From a virus, in IMG/VR virus record IMGVR_UViG_3300042991_000201, positions 1 to 64,000 of that record: a stretch of 64,000 nt of DNA; one strand, given 5' to 3'. How positions within the stretch are numbered: the first letter of the stretch is position 1; the number at the start of each line of letters is the position of its first letter. The translations under genes and the position numbers were made by a program. The notes beneath the pieces were generated by a model that was given only the letters and a program-made list of their open reading frames with translations, searched no databases and was not told the DNA's origin. Below are positions 24,232 through 33,380 of the stretch, one piece after another.

Positions 24232-24812
24232 TATTGTCTCCCCTTTACTTTCTTGAAGGCTCTGATGGATTGTCTAATTGCTGTTTCCCACGCCTTCGTC
24301 ATTACAGGGCCAACTTCTTGTATCATAGGTGATACGAAGGGGTGTGCATCGTATGTTCTTGTACGGATACTATTGATTATCCACCAGAAATGTTGTTGTT
24401 CTGCGGGACTGCCATCAGCATCTATATTTAGTTCTCGCTGTACCCATTCTTTCATATTTTTTATGAATTCGTCTGTACCCTTATCGGTCTTATGTGGGCC
24501 TTGTGGGTATTCTCGGGCAACAGCAGAAGGAGCCTCAGAACCTATCCATACTTCATCTGAAGATGCAGGGGCAGATATACGGTCACTGGATATAGCCGGA
24601 GCGGATATATTACTACCTGTTTTCTTGGTTCTCCATGTAATAGAGTTTGTAGTTCTACCAGAAGAATCGTATGGAGTGGTCAATTCTCGCATCTTGTCTC
24701 GGATTATAGCGCCAGTAGTATTGAGACAACCCTGCTTGGCAATATCAAAGGTTGTTGCCCAATCCCGGTTTGTTATTTCTCCCGATAAGGTGTAGGCGGA
24801 TTTCCTAGCCAT
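24231..24812 (-). CDS. HK97 gp10-like neck/tail completion protein
   Basis: 193 residues. N-terminal helix with GCLNTTGAIIRDKMRELTTPYDSSGRTTNSITW, a pattern of gp10-family proteins (helix, then 'T..L..SI'). The C-terminus carries THAxPFV-like YDAHPFVSPMIQEV and a basic helix, also typical. It joins the head connector to the tail. It lies between the stopper-like and tail terminator genes, as in many siphoviruses. Confidence 0.75.
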   Translation of the reverse strand: MARKSAYTLSGEITNRDWATTFDIAKQGCLNTTGAIIRDKMRELTTPYDSSGRTTNSITWRTKKTGSNISAPAISSDRISAPASSDEVWIGSEAPSAVAREYPQGPHKTDKGTDEFIKNMKEWVQRELNIDADGSPAEQQHFWWIINSIRTRTYDAHPFVSPMIQEVGPVMTKAWETAIRQSIRAFKKVKGRQ

Positions 24813-24813
24813 A

Positions 24814-25149
24814 TCATCCTATATCCCATTGAGCGCGTTCAAGCATGAACATGGCGTATGGATTGATGTTGCGCCATATTTCGGGGGAACCTATGACTTT
24901 ACGTTTTATCCCGTATGAATCAATAAAACCATCTCCGGGAAGTACAACAGAAGCGGCACTTACTGGAGAGAAACATACTTCAGTCACGTTCTGGAATATC
25001 TGCTGGTTACGTAAATTCTCATCCGCCGCTACAGGCTCTATACGTCCAGATATAGTAGCAATAAGCACCCAAGCACTATCACTCCAACCCGTAGTCGGAG
25101 TAAGACGGTATACTTTAATTTCTGCATCTTGGTATTCTGGAAATATCAT
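24814..25149 (-). CDS. Head closure (stopper)-like protein
   Basis: 111 residues, beta-barrel-like pattern (IKVYRLTPTTGW..., ISGRIEPVAADENLRNQQIFQNVTEVCFSP) resembling head-tail joining proteins that close the portal channel. It begins after GGGGGC and is placed between the DUF4054-like adaptor and the gp10-like gene. Family inferred from position and secondary structure pattern. Confidence 0.65.
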   Translation of the reverse strand: MIFPEYQDAEIKVYRLTPTTGWSDSAWVLIATISGRIEPVAADENLRNQQIFQNVTEVCFSPVSAASVVLPGDGFIDSYGIKRKVIGSPEIWRNINPYAMFMLERAQWDIG

Positions 25150-25524
25150 TTATGCCCCCGCTAGGAAAGTGTTATACACATCCTCAGAGGTTGTGGTTAT
25201 TCCAACTCTAGTATTCTGTATGAGCTTTTTTAACTGCCGTCCATAATTAGTCAGTTCCCATTCATCACGGATAACACCAGTACCACCATAAGACACTGCA
25301 AGACGACCCTCCATCTTGTAAGTAACGGCCCCCGTTTCACTTCCACTTCTAACAGTGAGCAATGCCCACGTATGTGCAACTCTAAGCGCTACAGCCAAAC
25401 TATACTTATCGCCGAAGAAGCTGGCGCTTGTCTCTGCCTGTGCCATTGTTATACGAGTATCCACGTTAGCTAACAATAACACATCTGGGGCTATTACGCC
25501 AAGAACTTCTTCGACTGATAACAT
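25150..25524 (-). CDS. DUF4054-like head-tail adaptor
   Basis: 124 residues. Helices near 21-60 (TRITMAQAETSASFFGDKYSLAVALRVAHTWALL) and a C-terminal YGGTGVIRDEWELTNYGRQLKKLIQN stretch fit the DUF4054/adaptor fold that docks below the portal. Order portal, capsid, adaptor, stopper, gp10, terminator is conserved. Confidence 0.75.
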   Translation of the reverse strand: MLSVEEVLGVIAPDVLLLANVDTRITMAQAETSASFFGDKYSLAVALRVAHTWALLTVRSGSETGAVTYKMEGRLAVSYGGTGVIRDEWELTNYGRQLKKLIQNTRVGITTTSEDVYNTFLAGA

Positions 25525-25528
25525 GGTA

Positions 25529-25969
25529 TTACCCCTTTATGCTTCCATCGTTGATACCTTTGACCTGCTTTTCAATCTCAAGACGCACATCCTGTCGGCC
25601 TTCTGGATCACTACCATTAAGCCAAGCGTCAAGGCATTTCAGATCATAAGTATTACGAACAATTTCAAATACACGATTACCCTTACGGTCACAGTCCTTG
25701 AGCCTTGCAGGGACACGCACCTTAGCAGTCTCACGGGCATCATCAGACTCAATAGCAAAAGCATATTGACTTGCTTCTGCTTTATCTACTTTCTTGAATT
25801 CTTCTACAAGTATGCCAGCGGCAATCTTGTCTGATACATAATCACGAGCGCCCTTCCAATTCTCATCTGCCACTTCGGTATATCCGGGAGGAAGATCAAT
25901 GAAGAGTGACACTTCAAAACCCTTAACAGGAATTCCGATTGAACCACGATTCTTGTTCTGTACTATCAT
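25529..25969 (-). CDS. Hypothetical protein after the capsid gene
   Basis: 146 residues, 65 bp downstream of the capsid gene. It starts MIVQNKNRGSIGIPVKG and ends with a helical basic/acidic mix (RQDVRLEIEKQVKGIND). Short capsid-adjacent proteins of this size are sometimes head fibre or connector factors. No family recognised. Confidence 0.7.
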   Translation of the reverse strand: MIVQNKNRGSIGIPVKGFEVSLFIDLPPGYTEVADENWKGARDYVSDKIAAGILVEEFKKVDKAEASQYAFAIESDDARETAKVRVPARLKDCDRKGNRVFEIVRNTYDLKCLDAWLNGSDPEGRQDVRLEIEKQVKGINDGSIKG

Positions 25970-26034
25970 AGGTATCTCCTTGTTGATAGAAAAATCCCTC
26001 CCCCGATTAAGAGGGAGGAGGTTACTAGATCAGC

Positions 26035-26964
26035 TTACGAAAAAACTCCAAATGCTACACTCTTAGGATAGAAAACCGTTACACCCGCAGTCTTTGCACG
26101 GCAGGGAACCACATAGCGAAGGCCATCACGGTCAATATCTTCCTGAGTAAAGGGAAGGGGCATATCGAACACGAGGTGGTCACTATCATTCTTCCAAGCC
26201 ACCATCATAAGACCACCAGTGGAGCTGGCAGTTGCGAGCTGTGCGAACCACTCCACACGCTTCACATACTGTGATACACGAAGGAAGTAGGAAAGGACAG
26301 TCTCTTCAGAGTCAGCATCAAGGCGCTTGGTGGCGATGAGGTTGAAATACTCAAGGGGCAGAGCCAGAACATCGGGAACCTCAATACCATTAGTGGCATT
26401 GACGATGTAATTCTGAATACCAAACAGATCAGTCAGAATCTGGTCAGAAGTCTTGTTTGTCCAGAGCTTGCTGGTGCCCGTGCCGGTAGCAGGAACGGCG
26501 TACTCGGAAATGCCGGGATAATTGAATAGACCATACAGGCCCGTAGCAGTTTCACCACTACGAGCTATTTCATCGAGCTTCATATCCATAGCCTTACGAG
26601 CAGCATTAGCCCTCATTGACTCAAGGGGCTTGCCCACGCGCATAGCGGCCATAATCTCGTCCTTGTTGTAGCCGTAACTGTTATGCACGGGCTTAACCTT
26701 GACCGAGATTTCAGTACCATATACATCGACAGGAGGAAAATCAGTTGCATACATAGTGCCGCCCATCTTGGCAATACCAACACGGGTATACACACGATGG
26801 GTAATGGTATCTACGGTAGGATCACCTTCCATAGAAATTGGAAGAATGTTCAGGAGTTTAGGTTCCTGAAACTTCACATCATAAGTCTTTGCACGGATGG
26901 TTTCAAGCTCTCGGTCAAAAAAAACCGACTCGCCAGAATCCAGCTTTAGGTAATTATCACTCAC
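26035..26964 (-). CDS. Major capsid protein (DUF2184-like, HK97 fold)
   Basis: 309 residues. Early LETIRAKTYDVKFQEPKLLNILPIS and later VHNSYGYNKDEIMAAMRVGKPLESMRANAARKAMD are typical of DUF2184 capsid proteins with the HK97 fold (spine helix region). It lies after the protease/scaffold and cement genes and before the head-tail adaptor. It is not preceded by a removable N-terminal delta domain; scaffolding appears to be part of the protease gene. Confidence 0.9.
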   Translation of the reverse strand: MSDNYLKLDSGESVFFDRELETIRAKTYDVKFQEPKLLNILPISMEGDPTVDTITHRVYTRVGIAKMGGTMYATDFPPVDVYGTEISVKVKPVHNSYGYNKDEIMAAMRVGKPLESMRANAARKAMDMKLDEIARSGETATGLYGLFNYPGISEYAVPATGTGTSKLWTNKTSDQILTDLFGIQNYIVNATNGIEVPDVLALPLEYFNLIATKRLDADSEETVLSYFLRVSQYVKRVEWFAQLATASSTGGLMMVAWKNDSDHLVFDMPLPFTQEDIDRDGLRYVVPCRAKTAGVTVFYPKSVAFGVFS

Positions 26965-26979
26965 GGTATTTCTCCTTTG

Positions 26980-27720
26980 TTACTTCAGGCCACGGACTTC
27001 AAGTACCGCAAGGCCACCAGAAATGGTGCTACGGAAATATCCACCGATATCATAGTTAGCGGTAGAAACATCAGAGAACTTACCAAGAGTACCAGTGCCG
27101 ATAGACACATAAGCGGCATCCTTGTCAGCAACGGTGGATTCAGCAAGAACCCAAATCTTACCATCACGGAGAATAGAAACAGAGTCCTTGTTCTTCCAGC
27201 TAGATGTACCAGCTCCAAAGTTATTGCCACCAGTCTGAATGAAACAAGCGGCACCAAGGAATTTACCATTGGTACCATAGGTGATGGTTGCAGTAGCCTG
27301 ACTAGCACCGAGAGTAACAACCTGAGTCATGGTAAGGTCTAGCCCAGCAGGGCCGGAGATCACGATGCCCCGGTTAGTACCACCAACAACAGCAGAAATG
27401 CCGAGAGTTATAAGTTCAGCCTTGGCATTGATAGCTGCGATATGTGCGGCCATCGTGGTGGCATGGTCGGTAGCAAAAGTATTAGCAACCGAAATACCAT
27501 TGATAACCGAAGTGATTACGTTGGAAGCTACAAGGTCAGCACTGAGAAGGGTAGTGATCTTGTCCTTGTGAGGGCCGTAACACTTATTCTCAGAACCGAC
27601 GAAACCGAACACTGGAGCGCCAAAGGCAATGTCCTCCTGTGCAATAGCAGATTCTACATCATGGTTATAGCCATAAAGCAGACCCGCAAGAGCGATATCC
27701 ATAGTACCGTATTCAGCCAT
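26980..27720 (-). CDS. Structural cement / head decoration protein
   Basis: 246 residues, Ala/Gly/Thr-rich. The N-terminal AYGxxDIALAGLLYGYNHDVESAIAQEDIAFGAPVFGF pattern resembles cement proteins of the DUF2190 type encoded between the DUF2213 protease and DUF2184 capsid genes. A long insertion (about 70-150) with TMAAHIAAINAKAELI is present. It would bind the capsid surface and stabilise it. Confidence 0.75.
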   Translation of the reverse strand: MAEYGTMDIALAGLLYGYNHDVESAIAQEDIAFGAPVFGFVGSENKCYGPHKDKITTLLSADLVASNVITSVINGISVANTFATDHATTMAAHIAAINAKAELITLGISAVVGGTNRGIVISGPAGLDLTMTQVVTLGASQATATITYGTNGKFLGAACFIQTGGNNFGAGTSSWKNKDSVSILRDGKIWVLAESTVADKDAAYVSIGTGTLGKFSDVSTANYDIGGYFRSTISGGLAVLEVRGLK

Positions 27721-27734
27721 TATAATCCTCCCTT

Positions 27735-28898
27735 TTACTTTTCAGCCTTGTGCTGATTCTTGAGACGTTCAATCATATTGCCACGAGCAGACTTAGCAGT
27801 AAGAGCCTCATCTACTTTGACAGTACTAGTACCGGCGGCGCGAACCGTAGCATCGGCCTTGCTATCAAGGAATTCCAGAGCACCATCAAAACGACCAGTA
27901 AGATAAACCCCATCATGGCCATCGAGCTTGGCATTGGGGAAAACCTTCATAATGACAGCCTTCTGAATGTCAACATCTGCTTCATCACCCTTCAGTTCTA
28001 TCTCGGCCTTCTCAGCGGCTTTGATGAGGGCAATCTTCTTCTCTACACCGGCATTGATAGCGGCGATATCAAGATGACTAGCCTTGACTTCAGCCAGTTC
28101 CTTCTCCAGAGCATCAACACGATCCTTGAAAGTATCACGAGCGGCTTCAACCGACTGCATATCAGCCTTAGAACTCGCAATAACTTTCTCGGCAGCATCT
28201 GCTCTTGACTTCTCAGCGTTGAGAGCCTTGATTACTGCCTCTTCAGCTTCGTAATCAATACCATCAAGCACTATCTTCTTGAGAGTAGGCATGTTAGCCT
28301 CCTTAGTGTCTATATTTTTCTCATCCTCTTTAACAAGAGGAGGTTCAACCATAATTGCATCAGCAGAATCAAATCTAATCCTAGCCGCTTCACCGGCACG
28401 GGCATTGTCTACAATAGCTACATGATTATAGCGTATATTCTTCTGGCGCTTATCATAAGGGACACCAAGCCATGCACCAGCCTCATCTACAAGATCACAA
28501 GAATACCCACAAGACAATTCTCGCTTACCAGAAAGCACATTAGCTATGGCATCATTATCTTGCACAACCATATCTATAGTAAGATGAATGTTATCCCCAT
28601 TAAAGGGGTTGTCTCCAAGATTACCAACCTGATATTCCTTGACATTTGTAGCATCTACAAATACAGCAGGATGATCATTGGTAAGTGGTTTCAGACGGAG
28701 AGAGTCCATAGACACATCAGCAAATACATCGTCTGGATGCCGAAGTTCCCATTCGATAGTACCATCGGCTTTCTGATAAGGAAACACACCTATGCTAGTA
28801 ACACAAGCACGGCCCTTCAGAAATCCTTCAGGGGTAGTTGTGAAAATATCAGTCATCCAACTAGGAGCATCTATTCGATCAAGTCTATTTACACTCAT
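27735..28898 (-). CDS. DUF2213-like prohead protease with C-terminal scaffold
   Basis: 387 residues. Residues 15-185 match the DUF2213 region: RPxDDVF-like RHPDDVFADVSMDSLRLKPLTNDHP (His in the LTNDHP motif), SCGYSCDL (Ser) and NHVAIVDNARAG (second His), the set expected of a Ser-His-His assemblin-type protease. Residues 210-330 are coiled coil acting as built-in scaffold. Cleavage would free the scaffold during head maturation. There is a possible internal start, MPTLKKIVLDG near 202, preceded by GGAGG, that could give a separate scaffold as in lambda Nu3. Confidence 0.88.
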   Translation of the reverse strand: MSVNRLDRIDAPSWMTDIFTTTPEGFLKGRACVTSIGVFPYQKADGTIEWELRHPDDVFADVSMDSLRLKPLTNDHPAVFVDATNVKEYQVGNLGDNPFNGDNIHLTIDMVVQDNDAIANVLSGKRELSCGYSCDLVDEAGAWLGVPYDKRQKNIRYNHVAIVDNARAGEAARIRFDSADAIMVEPPLVKEDEKNIDTKEANMPTLKKIVLDGIDYEAEEAVIKALNAEKSRADAAEKVIASSKADMQSVEAARDTFKDRVDALEKELAEVKASHLDIAAINAGVEKKIALIKAAEKAEIELKGDEADVDIQKAVIMKVFPNAKLDGHDGVYLTGRFDGALEFLDSKADATVRAAGTSTVKVDEALTAKSARGNMIERLKNQHKAEK

Positions 28899-29002
28899 TA
28901 TTTCTCCTTTGGCTTTTTCTTATCTATAGGTTTCTTTTAGTTGGCTTTGTTCCACATGACATATTGAGCCTCCTATATATAGTAAAACTCTAATGTATAT
29001 AC

Positions 29003-29031
29003 TCTATAACATAAGAATGTAATCTTGTCAA
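29003..29031 (-). promoter_or_regulatory. Sigma70-like promoter for the head genes
   Basis: Minus strand TTGACA (29031-29026), 17 bp, TATAGA (29008-29003). It lies between the small gene ending at 29038 and the protease gene. Confidence 0.68.
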
Positions 29032-29037
29032 GTGGGA

Positions 29038-29199
29038 CTAGCCTCTATGGTAATCCTCTGATTTATTGACACGTCGTTTATCTTTTACTATGATTTCGAC
29101 GTAATTACCCTTCTCGGCAAGAGTAATTTCCACACTGCCATATTCCACACTCTCTATTGCCCGTTTAAGGGCTGTCAACATCTCTGGCGTACATCGCAT
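29038..29199 (-). CDS. 53-residue hypothetical protein
   Basis: The ATG at 29199 with AAGGAG eight bases upstream is chosen over a longer frame from 29268. It overlaps the MuF stop by 7 bp. It begins MRCTPEMLTALKRAIESV and continues with a strand-rich GSVEITLAEKGNYVEIIVKD part. No family recognised. Confidence 0.6.
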   Translation of the reverse strand: MRCTPEMLTALKRAIESVEYGSVEITLAEKGNYVEIIVKDKRRVNKSEDYHRG

Positions 29200-29204
29200 A
29201 GGGG

Positions 29205-30179
29205 TTACTCCTTTATCTCGTCGTCTAAATCTTTGGCATATATATTCCAGACCGGCTCCGCACTGCAACGACAGGCAATTGGGCGACCCGGATGATCATG
29301 TTCCATTAACTGTGTACGGGGTTTCCATGTTTTACCACTATCTGAAGAATAGACATTGAAGTCATTCCAAGTACAAAATAGATCATCCATAATATAGTGA
29401 CTTGGGATGGCTTTGGGAAATTTGCCAAGGGGATTACCACGCACACGCTCATCTTGTGCTGTACGCCATATATAAAATTCCATACCTATATTACGGAATT
29501 GACGTTCTGCCACGTAGCTATTAAGTTTACCAACTTGATCCCGTGCTATGAGTCTAGCTCTATATCCCATAATCTTATCCGATAACTTCTGTATCTCTGT
29601 AGCGAATTCCTCTATAGTCCAACCAGACTGAAGCCCATTCGTAATTAGAGTATTGAGTTTTGTTACATACTCGGTTGAAAGACTTTTTATCAATCGATAG
29701 TTTTCGTTGGCCCATACCTTAGATACTTCAGGGAACCAATTAGAAGAAGTATCAAGAGGAATTCCTGCAAGCACTTCTATCTTCTTCTCGAATTGAACTT
29801 TATATCTATTGAATATCTTCTCGGCTACAGCAGTCAATTCGCGGAATAGAATAGAAGAAGGTATGAGTTTTGCTCCATAAACTATTGCAAGTTCTTCCTG
29901 TAATTCAGACATGAGTTGTTCTATATCATCATTAAGATCATCGTATCTGGTATCTACGCGACTCTTTGTCATCATTCTTGGGAGATATGTATTAAGCCTG
30001 TCCATTGTAAACTGCACGAAATCTACTTGATATTTTCGTATGAGACGAGCATACTCCCGCTCTGCCCCTAGAGGGTATAAAATGGGTTTATGCCCTATAT
30101 GGTATATTTTTTTTCGTTGTACTGAAGTCATAAGACTCCTATACATTTTTATAGCATTACGAAATTCAGTTGGTGCCAT
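29205..30179 (-). CDS. MuF-like head morphogenesis protein
   Basis: 324 residues. A long helical N-terminus precedes the MuF domain. The domain has RLIARDQVGKLNSYVAERQFRNIGMEFYIWRTAQDERVR near 210-250 and HDHPGRPIACRCSAEPVW near 295-312, with the conserved 'G.PI.CRC' ending. MuF proteins are minor head components bound near the portal. The start overlaps the portal gene by 14 bp. Confidence 0.9.
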   Translation of the reverse strand: MAPTEFRNAIKMYRSLMTSVQRKKIYHIGHKPILYPLGAEREYARLIRKYQVDFVQFTMDRLNTYLPRMMTKSRVDTRYDDLNDDIEQLMSELQEELAIVYGAKLIPSSILFRELTAVAEKIFNRYKVQFEKKIEVLAGIPLDTSSNWFPEVSKVWANENYRLIKSLSTEYVTKLNTLITNGLQSGWTIEEFATEIQKLSDKIMGYRARLIARDQVGKLNSYVAERQFRNIGMEFYIWRTAQDERVRGNPLGKFPKAIPSHYIMDDLFCTWNDFNVYSSDSGKTWKPRTQLMEHDHPGRPIACRCSAEPVWNIYAKDLDDEIKE

Positions 30180-31623
30180 TTACAGGTTCCTCCACAGACT
30201 TCTCAAGTGGGGTGGCATTTTCTGGTATTTCATCTTCGGGTGGTTCCCATCCATGTTCCCTAGACAATTCAGCACTATCACGAATTCCAGATTCAACATA
30301 TAACAATTCGGTCTCGGCAAGGAGTTTTTCTGTCTCAGCAGTTCGCTTGTCAATCTCGGATTTCTCGGTTTCAGTAAGCTGGTAGAGTGAATTGAAAGTT
30401 ATATCTAATTTAGATGTAACCCCCTTCCACTGCATAATCATATCTATAAGTTTACGAAGTGCTGGCATAAGTCTATTGCGCTGTGATGCTTCTACAAGAT
30501 CATAATAGTTACGAAGGTCATTCTCACCCGTGGCATTTAGACCAGCAGGACTTCGACCGAATAGACGAGTTACAGGGATTGAAGTAGAACCAGAGAGTTT
30601 AAGCATGAAACGATCAATTACTTCAGGAAGTCCAGCAAGGGTAGCATACTGCCGAGTATACTCCTCTTCCTTGTCCAATACAATACCATTTAATATTGAC
30701 TTGGAAACATTTATAGCATTAAGGCGTTCCACAAGAAGAGACTGCCCCGTCTTTCCGTCTTTATCTGGAACAGAAGCAAGTAGTTCCGAGAGTCCTTCAA
30801 ACTTGTATGTACCAATCATAAATTCATAGAGAAGATTTACTGTAGATTGAGTTACACCACCAAGATCACGCACATCTTCGTATATACGCTGTATAGATGA
30901 CATCCCCCAATAACGAATATCAGGCGGTAGTGTGGTGTATAACTTGTTTGGGATAGGATCATTGAAGAAAGGAATTACACGGGAGTAATGCACGTACTGT
31001 TCTATGATAGCTGTACCTACATACAATCGAATCTTATATAAAAGTATCTGGCCGAAAGTAGGTGACATTAAATTCTCATCAAATTTGCACTCTGTCACGT
31101 TAATAGCAGTACGGTCTATTGGACGAAGATACTCTATCGTCTTTATGGACTTGAGCTTCAAAGGCTTATCCATAGTCTGTCCATCCATAGCGCCTATAAG
31201 AAGTATAGAACCACCAAAAAGTCTCTGCCAACGAATAGCGGTGTTAAACTTCTCTTCTGCATCAAGACGAATCAACTCATCCATTACAATTTGTGATGGC
31301 GCATCCAAGGGGGATTCATCCAGAGGCTTCTTTTTGATCTCGTCCGATTTATCGTCTAGGTATATCCACTCCCGAGTCATATCGTCAGCTATAATGTCAA
31401 CGATACGAGAAGCAAGACCATCACCCAAATACATTTCAGCAAGTGTCGCATCGTCGAGGACGGTGGCCGTGCCATATTTAGTATACTGAGATTTGTCCTG
31501 TTTTTGGTTCAGACCAATTAAAGCGTTACTCCAACTGTCAGTACGAACGGCATTAAGACGCTCTAGGGGCTTTGGAATTTCTTGTGCTGGAGTGGATATT
31601 TTTCTCGGACGACCTCTTGGCAT
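30166..31623 (-). CDS. Portal protein (DUF1073-like)
   Basis: 485 residues. LGDGLASRIVDIIADDMTREWIYLD near 69 and RLFGRSPAGLNATGENDLRNYYDLVEASQRNRLMPALRKL near 365-405 are hallmark stretches of DUF1073 phage portals. The dodecameric portal is the DNA entry channel and binds terminase. The N-terminus is basic and Pro-rich. It is directly downstream of the large terminase gene. Confidence 0.92.
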   Translation of the reverse strand: MPRGRPRKISTPAQEIPKPLERLNAVRTDSWSNALIGLNQKQDKSQYTKYGTATVLDDATLAEMYLGDGLASRIVDIIADDMTREWIYLDDKSDEIKKKPLDESPLDAPSQIVMDELIRLDAEEKFNTAIRWQRLFGGSILLIGAMDGQTMDKPLKLKSIKTIEYLRPIDRTAINVTECKFDENLMSPTFGQILLYKIRLYVGTAIIEQYVHYSRVIPFFNDPIPNKLYTTLPPDIRYWGMSSIQRIYEDVRDLGGVTQSTVNLLYEFMIGTYKFEGLSELLASVPDKDGKTGQSLLVERLNAINVSKSILNGIVLDKEEEYTRQYATLAGLPEVIDRFMLKLSGSTSIPVTRLFGRSPAGLNATGENDLRNYYDLVEASQRNRLMPALRKLIDMIMQWKGVTSKLDITFNSLYQLTETEKSEIDKRTAETEKLLAETELLYVESGIRDSAELSREHGWEPPEDEIPENATPLEKSVEEPVNGTN

Positions 31624-31659
31624 ATATAAATCCCCCTATATTACAAATAGAATATGTAA

Positions 31660-31688
31660 AAAATACTATACATAACCTATTTCGTCAA
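31660..31688 (-). promoter_or_regulatory. Sigma70-like promoter upstream of portal gene
   Basis: Minus strand TTGACG (31688-31683), 17 bp, TATTTT (31665-31660), between terminase and portal genes; moderate match. Confidence 0.5.
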
Positions 31689-31722
31689 GGGGGATTAGTT
31701 TATTATAACAAGAAATACTTAT

Positions 31723-33036
31723 TTACCAGCGATACAAGTCTTTGATGTTCCTTGTCTGTATGAATTTACCTTGCCTCAGGCAGGAAGCCGCAGAATCTGG
31801 TGCGTCATCATGTACGTCTGCATCTACTGACCAATCCTTTATCTGCTCCAAATAAAATAAGTCAGTCTCCTTTGCCCAAGATATACGGGGCCATGCCTCA
31901 TATAGATATTTGGAGATTTTCAATTCCTTCTTCATCGACTCAGTGTATGGTCTAGGCCAAACTCCATTAGATACAGCTAGTGGAGTAGAGGTAATGGCTT
32001 CAAGAGAGAATCCCCTGTCACTATTATCCTCCATAAAAAGTTTCTTAGCTCTATACAGAACCATCTTTTCAACAACAAAAGGTATCCAGTCCTTTATGTG
32101 TGTTTTTGCGAGGAATCCAATAGCACAAATACGGCCATTAGCAAGGGGCTTCATTATCGTGAGAGCGCAACTATCCTTACCTCCATAAGCGGCATCTATG
32201 TGTGCTATAGGTTCAGAACGATATGCGTAATCCCATTCACCAATTTCAGGTTCTTGGAATAAGTTATCCTCTTCATTTTGGAATTCAAGATCATAGTTAA
32301 TAGCATAGATGGTTGCGGGTAGTTCTGATTTCTTACTTGCTATTTGCTCATCTGTCAATAGTCCAGTAACCGCTACGGGAAATTTCAATGCTGTAGGCAT
32401 GACCGAGAATAGTCCATCTCTAGCCCAAGGAGTGCCTACTATTCTAAAGCGTCCACCCGGATCAAGGATATTTACTTGCATTTCCTTCATAATCATTTTT
32501 GTCTTTTCACGCTCTGCGGAAGATATGCGGTCTATAAGAGCTTCACAATCGTCTCCAAGAATTTCGGTAAAGTGACTTCCCGTCATACTTGAATCAAGAC
32601 CATATGCAGTTAGAGAACCTTCTTTAGTCTTGGTTTTCTTTACGGAGAATTCAATCTTACCGGCTTTACGAGTTGTGAACGACCACTCCTCCCCCCATAC
32701 GAGGGTGAGAAGATCGTGCACATTATCAAGCATACATATATTGGATATGTTTCTAAGCATTTCACTTGCTTCTGTGAACGTTTTACGCACTATAGCAATA
32801 CGAGCATCTGGGTTCTGCATGAGATACCATATTGTACCTATCTCAGTTATCGCTGTACTTTTGTAGCTACCACGATGCCCCATAAGGGTTCTAACTTCTG
32901 TTGCCCCGTCTTTACCCCAGATATAGTGTATCCATTGAGAGTGCATTTTGGTTAGTTTGTCTTTACCAGCTAGATGTCCAAGCAGATGTGGGTATTTTGC
33001 TATCTTCTTTACATCATCCCAAGTGTAATTTGCCAT
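31723..33036 (-). CDS. Terminase large subunit
   Basis: 437 residues. The ATPase part has MGHRGSYKSTAI near 51 (Walker A-like, G.RGSYKST), TEILGDDCEALI near 158 (Walker B with acidic pair) and FRIVGTPWARDGLF near 197. The nuclease part has AHIDAAYGGKDSCAL near 275 (RNase H-like first Asp), KLFMEDNSDRGF near 330, and a late VDADVHDDAPDSAASC. It drives DNA packaging and cuts concatemers. The usual small subunit is not adjacent but about 8.2 kb upstream in the leftward reading order (41235-41909). Confidence 0.93.
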   Translation of the reverse strand: MANYTWDDVKKIAKYPHLLGHLAGKDKLTKMHSQWIHYIWGKDGATEVRTLMGHRGSYKSTAITEIGTIWYLMQNPDARIAIVRKTFTEASEMLRNISNICMLDNVHDLLTLVWGEEWSFTTRKAGKIEFSVKKTKTKEGSLTAYGLDSSMTGSHFTEILGDDCEALIDRISSAEREKTKMIMKEMQVNILDPGGRFRIVGTPWARDGLFSVMPTALKFPVAVTGLLTDEQIASKKSELPATIYAINYDLEFQNEEDNLFQEPEIGEWDYAYRSEPIAHIDAAYGGKDSCALTIMKPLANGRICAIGFLAKTHIKDWIPFVVEKMVLYRAKKLFMEDNSDRGFSLEAITSTPLAVSNGVWPRPYTESMKKELKISKYLYEAWPRISWAKETDLFYLEQIKDWSVDADVHDDAPDSAASCLRQGKFIQTRNIKDLYRW

Positions 33037-33071
33037 GTGGCCTCCCTATATGAAATTTGCCCCATATAGTG

Positions 33072-33101
33072 AATATACTATATAGGGTACATCTCTGTCA
33101 A
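33072..33101 (-). promoter_or_regulatory. Sigma70-like promoter for terminase/portal
   Basis: Minus strand TTGACA (33101-33096), 18 bp, TATATT (33077-33072), just before the large terminase gene. Confidence 0.65.
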
Positions 33102-33113
33102 GGAGGGTATGAA

Positions 33114-33329
33114 TTATGCTTTATTTTTCCATTCATCAAAGTATGCTTTAATGGTGGCATCGGCATGGACACCGTTCTGATTGAAGTAGGTATCCTGTGC
33201 CATAGCAAGGATGAAGTGTTCTGGTACCTTCAACATCTTGCCCGTATCAAATGCTTTGAACATCAGTTGTCGTGCCACATCCCAAGCCATCTTAGTCTCT
33301 GCTTCATCAAAAGCCTTCTGTATGTCCAT
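33114..33329 (-). CDS. Hypothetical protein
   Basis: 71 residues, helical and acidic (FDEAETKMAWDVARQLMFKAFDTG), start with GGAGAACACAAG upstream. It precedes the terminase promoter. No family recognised. Confidence 0.65.
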   Translation of the reverse strand: MDIQKAFDEAETKMAWDVARQLMFKAFDTGKMLKVPEHFILAMAQDTYFNQNGVHADATIKAYFDEWKNKA

Positions 33330-33351
33330 CTTGTGTTCTCCTATAGGTACT

Positions 33352-33380
33352 ATAGTAATGAATTACCTCTTATCAGTCAA
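33352..33380 (-). promoter_or_regulatory. Sigma70-like promoter
   Basis: Minus strand TTGACT (33380-33375), 17 bp, TACTAT (33357-33352), reading into the 71-residue gene at 33329; it overlaps the end of the transglycosylase gene. Confidence 0.5.
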
